Shown piece by piece: positions 15,070 to 22,630 of a stretch of 41,675 nucleotides of DNA (within the stretch, counting starts at the first letter, position 1; the number at the start of each line of letters is the position of its first letter). The stretch covers positions 1 through 41,675 of the forward strand of contig LJZQ01000030.1 in NCBI GenBank assembly GCA_001314845.1, written 5' to 3'. The position numbers were made by a program, and so were the translations under genes. The DNA comes from Marinobacter excellens HL-55 (GTDB taxonomy: Bacteria > Pseudomonadota > Gammaproteobacteria > Pseudomonadales > Oleiphilaceae). Below the pieces are notes generated by a model. It worked only from the letters and a program-made list of their open reading frames with translations, made no database searches and had not been told where the DNA came from.

Positions 15070-16893
15070 TTGGAACAGGCGACACGACAGGGCAAATTTC
15101 AGGCTGACTCTTTGCCAAATGATCCCTACACCTGGCGGGAGATCCTGTCACTGGCGTTGAAGCATAGGCCTCGGTTGGTCAAGGCTAATTTTCTGGCGAT
15201 CCTGGCGACCTTGGTCAGTGTGCCGGTTCCACTGTTGCTTCCGGTGCTGGTGGATGAGGTATTGCTGGATGAGGCAGGGCCGGTATTGCCTGTCATGCGA
15301 GCGGTATTGCCTGAGTCCTGGCACCTGCCAGCGGTTTACATCGGCGTCATGGTCCTCGCGGCCTTCCTGCTCAGACTGTTGGCTCTCGGGTTTAACGTGC
15401 TGCAGTCCCGAGAGTTCTCCAAGATTTCCAAAGACGTAGTGTTTCGCATTCGGTCTCGACTGCTTGGGCAATTGCGCTCAGTCGCCATGTCGGAATTCGA
15501 GACACGGGGTTCAGGTGGTATCACCAGCCACTTCATCACCGATCTGGATACCATCGACCAGTTTCTGGGAGCCACCATCAGCCGCGTTATCGTGGCGAGC
15601 CTGACGGTGACCGGTACCGCCTTTGTATTGGTGTGGGTGCACTGGCAGCTTGGGCTGCTGATTCTGCTTTTCAATCCCCTCGTTATCTTTGCAACCATGC
15701 TGATCAGTAAGCGGGTGAAAGAGCTGAAGCGTCGGGAAAACAGCGCTTATGAGGAGTTTCAGGGAGATCTGACAGAAACCCTGGACGGGATCCATCAGCT
15801 CCGGGCCGCCAATCGCGAGCAGCATTACTTGCAGCAGTTGGTCAGCCGCGCCCGCACCGTGCGCGATCACGCCACTCAGTTCGAGTGGCGCAGCGATGCC
15901 GCTACTCGCGCCAGCTTTGCGCTATTTCAGTTTGGAGTGGACGCATTTCGTGCTGCTGCGATGGTGACGGTCCTGTTTAGTGACTTGAGCATTGGCATGA
16001 TGTTCGCCGTCTTTGGTTATCTCTGGTTCATGCTGACCCCCGTTCAGGAAATACTCAACATACAGTACGCATGGTTTGCAGCAAACGCGGCACTGGTACG
16101 TGTTAATCGTTTGTTGGAGCTAAAGCAGGAGCCACGTTATCCGGCGCTGGAAAATCCTTTCAAGGGCAAGCATACGGTGGGCCTGTCCCTGCGCAACGTT
16201 CACTTCAGTTACGGTGATGAACAGGTGCTCAGAGGCATCAACCTTGATCTGGCGCCGGGGGAGAAGGTTGCCCTTGTCGGAACCAGTGGCAGTGGTAAGT
16301 CCACTCTGGTGCAGGTGATCCTTGGTATCTACGCCCCGCAGAAAGGGGACATATTGATTGATGGGGTGCCGGTTCAGCGGATCGGCTTTCCAAACCTCAG
16401 AGAGCACATCGCCACGGTTCTGCAGCACCCCGCGCTATTCAACGATAGCGTACGTCAGAATCTTACGCTGGGCCGGGAAAAGCCTGATGATCAACTCTGG
16501 GAGGCGCTGAGGATTGCTCAACTAGATCGCACCGTTGCTGCGATGCCCGAGCTTCTGGATACCATGATAGGTCGACAGGGGGTTCGGTTGTCCGGTGGCC
16601 AGCGTCAGAGGTTGGCCATCGCCCGAATGGTTTTGGCAGATCCTTCGGTGGTGATACTGGACGAGGCAACGTCAGCTCTGGATGCCGAAACCGAGTTTGA
16701 GTTGCATAGGGATCTTGAGGCATTTCTGAGTAAGCGCACCACGCTGATTATCGCCCATCGGCTCAGCGCCGTTAAGCGAGCGGATCGGGCATGTGTTTTC
16801 GACGATGGGCAGATTATAGAGGAGGGTCGGCACGCCGATCTGATTGCCAGAGAAGGTCTTTATGCGCAGTTGTACGGCCAGGTGCAGGTTTGA
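15070..16893 (+). CDS. ABC exporter half-transporter (MsbA/LipA-type, TMD-NBD fusion)
   Basis: 607 residues from TTG 15070, chosen because AGGGGG ends about 5 bases before it; TTG 15055 is also in frame. Six transmembrane helices lie in residues ~35-310 (for example FLAILATLVSVPVPLLLPVL and LGLLILLFNPLVIFATML). The nucleotide-binding domain has Walker A GTSGSGKST (about 404-412), Q-loop VLQHPALF, signature LSGGQRQR, Walker B VVILDEATSALD and H-loop IIAHRLS, all intact. Homodimeric exporters of this type move lipids or hydrophobic peptides out of the inner membrane. No substrate gene is adjacent. Single gene, divergent from the lipoprotein operon. Confidence 0.88.
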   Translation: MEQATRQGKFQADSLPNDPYTWREILSLALKHRPRLVKANFLAILATLVSVPVPLLLPVLVDEVLLDEAGPVLPVMRAVLPESWHLPAVYIGVMVLAAFLLRLLALGFNVLQSREFSKISKDVVFRIRSRLLGQLRSVAMSEFETRGSGGITSHFITDLDTIDQFLGATISRVIVASLTVTGTAFVLVWVHWQLGLLILLFNPLVIFATMLISKRVKELKRRENSAYEEFQGDLTETLDGIHQLRAANREQHYLQQLVSRARTVRDHATQFEWRSDAATRASFALFQFGVDAFRAAAMVTVLFSDLSIGMMFAVFGYLWFMLTPVQEILNIQYAWFAANAALVRVNRLLELKQEPRYPALENPFKGKHTVGLSLRNVHFSYGDEQVLRGINLDLAPGEKVALVGTSGSGKSTLVQVILGIYAPQKGDILIDGVPVQRIGFPNLREHIATVLQHPALFNDSVRQNLTLGREKPDDQLWEALRIAQLDRTVAAMPELLDTMIGRQGVRLSGGQRQRLAIARMVLADPSVVILDEATSALDAETEFELHRDLEAFLSKRTTLIIAHRLSAVKRADRACVFDDGQIIEEGRHADLIAREGLYAQLYGQVQV

Positions 16894-16984
16894 TCCGGTC
16901 GCCAGAGCCAGGTGCATGGTCCGGGTTCGGTTTGTTATAGAGTTCAAAAGGTTTGCTTTGGGGGAGAATGCGGTCGTTTGTCAG

Positions 16985-17034
16985 TGACGCATCCAGTGCG
17001 TCAAAAAAACGGCATTTTTGAGCCTCAAAAAATG
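16985..17034. repeat. two adjacent small palindromes before the FN3 lipoprotein
   Basis: TGACGCA (16985-16991) pairs with TGCGTCA (16997-17003). CATTTTTGAG (17013-17022) pairs with CTCAAAAAATG (17024-17034) with one bulged A. They lie in the 216 bases between the exporter stop and the lipoprotein start. The A and T runs are on the wrong side for a classical plus-strand terminator, so a regulatory or mRNA-stability role is possible. Confidence 0.3.
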
Positions 17035-17109
17035 ACGCTATTCGCATCATCGTTTGAAGATATTTTATAGAATTTCACAAAATCGACGATAAACTGGTGC
17101 GAATTAGAT

Positions 17110-17538
17110 ATGAAACGCGTCATCAAAATGTCAAAGGCATGGACAGCCGCGTTTTTCTTCGGGATTCTACTCGCCGGTTGCGGCGGTGGAGGCTCTGCTG
17201 GATCTGCGAGCACAACCACTGGATCGGATTCAGGCGCCTCGGGAGTGCAGGCGGATTCGCAGCGTTCAGCTGTTCTGAGCTGGTCTGCCCCCGCCACTCG
17301 GGTGAATGGCACCGGTATCGACATGGGTGAACTGGACCGATACGTTATTCGGTACGGTCAGGACATTGAGGATTTGTCTGGTGAGGTGGTGATTGACGGG
17401 GCCGCGAGCGATGCGGAGATGTCCTACACCGTTAGTAATCTGGACGCCGGAACCTGGTATTTCACTATCCAGGTACAGGATACTGAGGGCCTCGTCAGTG
17501 AACCCTCCGAGCCAGTCAGCAAGACAATTCGCAGCTGA
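17110..17538 (+). CDS. small lipoprotein with fibronectin type III domain
   Basis: 142 residues from ATG 17110 (ATG 17128 is an alternative; no strong ribosome site for either). Signal peptide with lipobox LLAGC (Cys ~24), then a Gly/Ser/Thr-rich linker. One FN3-like fold follows: SAVLSWSAPATRVNGTGIDM, LDRYVIRYGQ, SYTVSNLDAGTWYFTIQVQD, ending EPSEPVSKTI. Such domains bind carbohydrate or protein at the surface. It ends 20 bases from the convergent CHASE2 kinase gene. The neighbouring FecR protein also has FN3-like segments, so a shared surface function is conceivable. Confidence 0.7.
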   Translation: MKRVIKMSKAWTAAFFFGILLAGCGGGGSAGSASTTTGSDSGASGVQADSQRSAVLSWSAPATRVNGTGIDMGELDRYVIRYGQDIEDLSGEVVIDGAASDAEMSYTVSNLDAGTWYFTIQVQDTEGLVSEPSEPVSKTIRS

Positions 17539-17558
17539 CTGCAGGCTTGATCGCGTTG

Positions 17559-20126
17559 CTAGCCCATCGGATCTGCGATGGGCAATTTCAGTGTGAAAGT
17601 GGTGCCGTCTCCGGGCTTTGAGTCGACGGTAATCGCTCCCCGGTGTTTTTCAACCACGGTTTTTACAAACGACAGGCCCAGCCCGGTGCCCTGGCTCCCC
17701 GCCAGCTCACTGCGTTTTTGCCGGTGGTATCGGTCAAACAGCATCGGCAGCTCGTCCGTGTCAATTCCGCTCCCTTCATCTGCGATAGCCAGGCACGCCA
17801 GATGGCCAGCTCGATAGACCTGAACATTGATGGCTGAGCCCTCGGGGCTGTATTGAACGGCGTTGGTCATCAGGTTGATCACCGCCCGCTCCAGCAACTC
17901 GGCGTTACCCTTAAGCCACAGATCTTCCGTACCCGATACGAGCAGACTGATCTGCTTTTCCTGAGCCTGCTCACACACGCTGTCACGGGCGTTCTCCACA
18001 ATCGCCAGAAACTCGCATTCGTAAAACCGGGTTTCGGTGAGCTGCTCGGCGCGCGCCAGTTGCACGAATTCTTCGGCCAGGTGATAGCTGCGCCGGGCCA
18101 ATCGGCCCAACTGTTCCAGCTGGCTTTCATCGATGTGGCTCGGATCTCTTTTCAATTGCTCGATCAGGGCCAGTTGTGAGACCAGCGGAGAGCGCACGTC
18201 ATGGGAGATAAAGTCGATCGCTTCGCGGTGTTGTCGCTGCTGTTCGCGGAGCTCTGAAATGTCGGAAATATTGGCAATGATCCCGGACTGCTCGCTGTCT
18301 GGCAGGGCGAAGGGTGCCAGGTGAATCAGGAAGTCTTTGTTGTGGATTTTCAGATCTACGGTCCTGCTCTGCCGTAAGGTCAGGGTTTCGGAGACGGTTT
18401 CATGCCAGGGCACGGATTCACGAGGGTCGTGGCCTTCCAGTAGGCGGGTGAGTGGCAGGCCGCTGAGGCTGGGCATGGGCTCTTTGAACCAGGCTTCAAT
18501 GTGGCGATTGGCAAACCGGATCACGCCAAGTTCGTCCGTAACTATGATGCCGTCCGGCATGTGTTCAAAGCTGTGGCGGATAAATGCCTGCATTTGGCCG
18601 AGACGTTCTGTGGCGGTACGAACCCTCTCGATGCGCTTGGAAATGTTTTCCTGGATACCGGGTTTGGTTTTTTGCTGGCGAGTATCTTCAAGCTTGAGCT
18701 TTTGCAGGTAGAGCTGAATTACTTCCCGGCTCAGATCGTCGGGCAGGGTCAGGCCGAGCAGATAATTTGAGCCGCCACGAGCGAGGCTTACCCAGCTTTG
18801 ACTGCCTTGGTGCACCCAGTGCCCGGGATTGCTGAGTTCCGGAGCGTCGCTAAGGGCCATGCCTTTGACCAGCAGCAGGTCCGGCCCCTCTGCAAGTAGC
18901 CAGCCCTGGGGCTGCAGTAAAGAACACAGATGTTCCATCAGCTGCATCGGGTGACGGCGAGATGGCTCTGGCAAAGACAGTTGGGGTGTTCTGGCCATGT
19001 CGTCCAGTTGACGGTTTAGGAAGCGGTTGGTCATGGCCAGGCGCAGGCCGCTTGCAACCGGGAAGGCAATCATCGGCAGCAGAACAGCGTTGGCGGCCGA
19101 TAGATGAACATGGAAGCTGCGCAGTGCAACAAAATAGGTGCACAACACCAGAATAAAGCTGCTCGCGCATGCTCCGAAAGTGGCGGCAGGTTTTAGCCGG
19201 GGCAAGGTATTGGCCAGGATCAGCAGAATGCCAAGAGCCAGGGTAAGGGATAGCCACTGGGGTGCTCGAGAAATTAACAGCGATTGGCGACTGGCAGAGT
19301 AGACGTTGGCATGAAATTCCACTCCGCTCATGGGGCGGCTGAGCCCGGAGAAAGGTGTACTTAGTACGTCGCGAAAGCCGGCTGCCGTGGCGCCGATGAA
19401 TACGGTTTTGCCGGCAAACAGTTCCGGAGCGGCAGGTTGATGCAGAACATCCGCATAAGCATAAGCGGGCAGGGTATCTGCGCCCCCGGCTAAGGGTACC
19501 AGTCTGAACTCACTGCGGACATTGGTGTAGGCCGGCGCGTCCTGTTGGGTGATTGATGGCCCTGGTTGCTCCTGAGCAGCCACCGCCAGCGCCGGCCATC
19601 GGTAATGGCCAAGGCTGTTGTAAAGGTACAGGCCGCGAGCAACACCGTCCTCATCCAGTTCTACGTGGGCATGCCCCAGAGCCAGGGCCGCAGCCTCCAG
19701 CGGTGCTGATGGCAGTTGTTCACTGATCAGTAGCTGGTTGGTGGCGGGGGAGTAGTGAATGGGTAGCACCACGCGGCCGTGGCGCGCCATAGCGTCTGCA
19801 AGATTCTGGTCACTGAGTGTTGGTTCGGGAAACAGGATATCGAAGACAATGGTTTGGGCGCCGGCTTCGGTCAGCCGATCGATCAGCCGGGCGTGAAGGC
19901 TTCTATCCCAGGGCCAGTGGCCGAGCACATCAAGGCTGTGTTCATCGATGGTGACCAGGGCCACATTGTTATCAACGGGTGCCGGCCAGGCCGTAATGGC
20001 TTTGTCGTAGAGCCAGGAGTCGACTCGCCATGGCAGGGTGGTGGTCTGGATAAGCAAAAGTATGCCGGTGAGCAGAAGGCCCAGAGACCAGGGTGTTGTT
20101 TTTAATGATAACCAATCCCTTCTCAT
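17559..20126 (-). CDS. CHASE2-PAS sensor histidine kinase
   Basis: 855 residues. TM1 near 13-30, then a large periplasmic CHASE2 domain (LVTIDEHSLDVLGHWPWDR and GAQTIVFDILFPEP, ending SGVEFHANVYSA). Three closely spaced transmembrane helices cover ~285-365. A divergent cytoplasmic region follows, then a PAS domain (HMPDGIIVTDELGVIRFANR), HisKA with His642 in FISHDVRSPL, and HATPase motifs NLMTNAVQYSP, DEGSGIDTDELP and GTGLGLSFV. All catalytic motifs are present. It ends the minus-strand module OmpR regulator / LysM-FecR protein / kinase, 33 bases after the FecR gene. The kinase presumably phosphorylates that regulator, with the FecR protein as periplasmic partner. Confidence 0.88.
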   Translation of the reverse strand: MRRDWLSLKTTPWSLGLLLTGILLLIQTTTLPWRVDSWLYDKAITAWPAPVDNNVALVTIDEHSLDVLGHWPWDRSLHARLIDRLTEAGAQTIVFDILFPEPTLSDQNLADAMARHGRVVLPIHYSPATNQLLISEQLPSAPLEAAALALGHAHVELDEDGVARGLYLYNSLGHYRWPALAVAAQEQPGPSITQQDAPAYTNVRSEFRLVPLAGGADTLPAYAYADVLHQPAAPELFAGKTVFIGATAAGFRDVLSTPFSGLSRPMSGVEFHANVYSASRQSLLISRAPQWLSLTLALGILLILANTLPRLKPAATFGACASSFILVLCTYFVALRSFHVHLSAANAVLLPMIAFPVASGLRLAMTNRFLNRQLDDMARTPQLSLPEPSRRHPMQLMEHLCSLLQPQGWLLAEGPDLLLVKGMALSDAPELSNPGHWVHQGSQSWVSLARGGSNYLLGLTLPDDLSREVIQLYLQKLKLEDTRQQKTKPGIQENISKRIERVRTATERLGQMQAFIRHSFEHMPDGIIVTDELGVIRFANRHIEAWFKEPMPSLSGLPLTRLLEGHDPRESVPWHETVSETLTLRQSRTVDLKIHNKDFLIHLAPFALPDSEQSGIIANISDISELREQQRQHREAIDFISHDVRSPLVSQLALIEQLKRDPSHIDESQLEQLGRLARRSYHLAEEFVQLARAEQLTETRFYECEFLAIVENARDSVCEQAQEKQISLLVSGTEDLWLKGNAELLERAVINLMTNAVQYSPEGSAINVQVYRAGHLACLAIADEGSGIDTDELPMLFDRYHRQKRSELAGSQGTGLGLSFVKTVVEKHRGAITVDSKPGDGTTFTLKLPIADPMG
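17562..17583. terminator. hairpin at the convergent 3' ends
   Basis: GCCCATCG (17562-17569) and CGATGGGC (17576-17583) form a perfect 8-base stem with a 6-base loop. It follows the lipoprotein stop (17538) and overlaps the last codons of the kinase gene. AATTTC follows on the plus strand, a weak U-tract. It would end the plus-strand lipoprotein transcript. Confidence 0.45.
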
Positions 20127-20159
20127 GGGCCGTAATGTTCAATCTTGTGGTGAAGTGGC

Positions 20160-21794
20160 TTAATCCAGGTACAGTTCCCTCCCGGGTCCCCACCGGCTCG
20201 CCAGCGGACCATCAGAAAGAGCTTTGACGCGCACAAAATACCTTCTTCCGGGAATCAGACGCAAGGCTGCCGTGGTCTCTGCAACATTTGCTTCTTTGAT
20301 GATGTTGTTGAAGGCAGGCTCTTCAGCCAGCTGCAGCCGGTAGTCATTGGCGGTGTCCACCTTTTCCCAGAACACCCGCACCTGATTGTCGATGTAGTTA
20401 ATGCTGATGATCCGGACTGGAGGCAAGGTGCCGTTTACCACCAGCGTTCTGGTTGGCGATGTCGCCACCGAGTTGCCGCCGGCTTCGGTCACTACCCTCC
20501 AAAAATACTGACCGGGGCTCAGAGGCCGGGACGGTAAGGCGCGATTGTCTGGCGCCCACTCGCTGGAGGTAATCAGACGCTGGAATGCTTCGTCTTCGGC
20601 GATTTCTACCCGGGCGACTTCGTTGGTGCCTTTCAGTTGCCAGTGGAATTCGGGCATGTCGTCGTTTACGCCTTGGCCCTCTTCGGGTGAGATGAGATCG
20701 GGTGTCCGCGCCCGCAGGTCTACCTCGATTGAGGCAATGGCGGGCATGCCGGTGATGCCTTGCGGGTCGAGGGATGCAAGGTGGATTTCATAGCGGCCAT
20801 TGTCCAGTTGGCTGATATCGAAGCGGGCCTCTGCGGTGTCTCGGCTCTGTAGCCAGGCGCCACTGTCGTCTGCGAAAATATCGACCCGGTATCGGTCAGC
20901 GCCGTTTTGCTGCCAGCTGAGTTCCGCCGGCAGTTGCTTGAGCACCGGTGCGATCGGGTTCAGGACTGGTGCAGGCGGCAGTTGACGAATGTTCATCGGT
21001 GCGGTGCTTGTGGTGGACACACTGGCACCATACCCTGCAGGAATTCGGCGGGTCTTTCCGGGTTGGCCAAAGTCGACCACGCCTTCGGTGACCTGAACGC
21101 TGCTGCCGCTGCCGGACGCCTGCATGGAAAAGACAGTACCGCGCACCGCCGCAACCGCTGAAGGTGTCTCGATCTCAAAACGGGCGCCGTCCTCCATCAC
21201 AGGTTTGACGCGAGTATGCACTTCGCCCCGCTGAAGTCTGAGCCTGGTGTCGGCCATGCCGGCTTTGCCATATTGGGTAAGGCGATTGAAGATCAGGCGC
21301 GAGTTTGGCGCCATGCGTAACTCAGAGCCATCCGCGAGGATAATGGTCGCTGTGCCGGCTGCTGAGATGGCTTCATCACCAACCCGGATAATCGAATTGT
21401 CGGTCAACGGTGTTTTCTGGCCATTGCTGCCAGACACATGGATCACGTTGCCGGCCACAGAGGTGGCTTTAGCCGGCTCTGGTTGCCGTTTAAGCCAGCC
21501 CAGCGGGATGCGAACCTGGTCACCGACAGACAAGTTGGCGTTCCCGGCCAGGTTGTTGTATTGGGTAAGCTGGTTGAGGCTGACCCGGTCGGTCAACAAC
21601 GTCTGGGTGACTTCCGTGAGGGTCTCGCCGGAGCGCAATGTGTACACCCACTCAGGGGCGCCAGTGGTTTGCTGAGCCTGAGTTGGCGCCGAGCCTCGGG
21701 TTATCGACAGGTCAGCCGCGACAGCGCCCGATAACAGGCTGAGAGCGAGCAGCAAGAACAGGCTTAAGGCGCCATGGCGTTTGACATCAAGCAT
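20160..21794 (-). CDS. periplasmic LysM-FecR domain protein with FN3-like repeats
   Basis: 544 residues from ATG 21794, overlapping the regulator stop by 8 bases; a GTG at 21830 is in frame. Signal peptide LSLFLLLALSLLSGAVAA. The LysM domain WVYTLRSGETLTEVTQTLL with VGDQVRIPLGWL should bind peptidoglycan. The FecR domain follows: IILADGSELRMAPNSRLIF, then FEIETPSAVAAVRGTVFSM. Two or three FN3-like modules fill the C-terminal half (LSWQQNGADRYRVDIFAD; FHWQLKGTNEVARVEIAEDE; VRVFWEKVDTANDYRLQLAE). Between a response regulator and a CHASE2 kinase, it is likely the cell-wall-anchored input or modulator of the pathway rather than a TonB anti-sigma factor, since no ECF sigma gene is present. Confidence 0.82.
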   Translation of the reverse strand: MLDVKRHGALSLFLLLALSLLSGAVAADLSITRGSAPTQAQQTTGAPEWVYTLRSGETLTEVTQTLLTDRVSLNQLTQYNNLAGNANLSVGDQVRIPLGWLKRQPEPAKATSVAGNVIHVSGSNGQKTPLTDNSIIRVGDEAISAAGTATIILADGSELRMAPNSRLIFNRLTQYGKAGMADTRLRLQRGEVHTRVKPVMEDGARFEIETPSAVAAVRGTVFSMQASGSGSSVQVTEGVVDFGQPGKTRRIPAGYGASVSTTSTAPMNIRQLPPAPVLNPIAPVLKQLPAELSWQQNGADRYRVDIFADDSGAWLQSRDTAEARFDISQLDNGRYEIHLASLDPQGITGMPAIASIEVDLRARTPDLISPEEGQGVNDDMPEFHWQLKGTNEVARVEIAEDEAFQRLITSSEWAPDNRALPSRPLSPGQYFWRVVTEAGGNSVATSPTRTLVVNGTLPPVRIISINYIDNQVRVFWEKVDTANDYRLQLAEEPAFNNIIKEANVAETTAALRLIPGRRYFVRVKALSDGPLASRWGPGRELYLD

Positions 21795-22515
21795 TGGCGG
21801 CACGGTCGTCGTTGATTTGAGGTTCGTCACTGGTTTTGATGGTTTCCAGGCGATAGCCTCGTTGGTAGATGGTTTTGATCCGAAATCCGTTTTCCGGGTT
21901 GACGCCCAATCGGCGTCGCAGCCGGCTCATGTGGGTATCGACGGTTCGGGTATTGATGTCCCGGGCCAGCCCCCAAACGCGCTCCAGCAGCATTTCACGG
22001 GTCAGCAAGCGGCCCTGATTCTGGAACAGGAACAAGGTCAGATCAAAGTCTTTGTCTGTGAGGGTTAATGGCTTACCGTGCAGCAGGATGGCGCGTTGAT
22101 GGGTGTTCACTTCGAACGGGCCGTAAACCAGGACTTCTTTTTCACTGTCCGGATTGCTGCGGCGCGCCAGGGCGTTAATTCTGGCAATCAGCTCAGCGGC
22201 CCGGGCGGGTTTTGCCAGGTAGTCATCGGCACCGGCATCGAGCGCACGTACGATATCGGTCTCGCTGTCCCGTTGGGTCAGAAAAACCGCCGGTATCGCC
22301 CAGTTAAGTTGGGCGCGAATGCTCTCAAGCACTTCAATGCCGGTCATGTCCGGAATTTGCCAATCCAGGATGATCAGATCATAACTCCGGTGCAGCACGG
22401 CGCCGAGAAACGCTTGCCCGGTAGGAAAGCTGTCACAGTGGTGACCTTTCTCGGACAGAATGGACTGAATGTGTTGCGCCTGTTCATGTTCATCTTCAAG
22501 CAGAGCAATGCGCAT
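21787..22515 (-). CDS. OmpR/PhoB-family response regulator
   Basis: 242 residues from ATG 22515; the frame is open upstream to 22677, but homology begins at MRIALLEDEHEQ. Receiver: acidic residues in LLEDEHE, phospho-acceptor Asp51 in LIILDWQIPD, Thr80 and Lys102 in YLAKPA. The C-terminal winged helix is typical of Trans_reg_C: LTLTDKDFDLTLFLFQNQGR, then LLERVWGLARDINTRTVDTH and GFRIKTIYQRGYRLE. First gene of the module with the LysM-FecR protein (8-base overlap) and the CHASE2 kinase. It starts 115 bases after the topB stop. Confidence 0.9.
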   Translation of the reverse strand: MRIALLEDEHEQAQHIQSILSEKGHHCDSFPTGQAFLGAVLHRSYDLIILDWQIPDMTGIEVLESIRAQLNWAIPAVFLTQRDSETDIVRALDAGADDYLAKPARAAELIARINALARRSNPDSEKEVLVYGPFEVNTHQRAILLHGKPLTLTDKDFDLTLFLFQNQGRLLTREMLLERVWGLARDINTRTVDTHMSRLRRRLGVNPENGFRIKTIYQRGYRLETIKTSDEPQINDDRAANA

Positions 22516-22630
22516 TAATTCTGGCCCTCGGTGATGTTGACCGGTTTGGTTTGCTTGTGGGCAAGGTGGATACGGACCACGTTGCAGTATCGGGTGATTA
22601 TCCCAAAAAATGAGCTTACATTCAGTAGTG

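Noticed and set aside
20160..21794. Anti-sigma FecR of an iron-uptake system
   Set aside because: The FecR domain is real, but there is no ECF sigma gene or N-terminal anti-sigma region, and the protein has a signal peptide and LysM.
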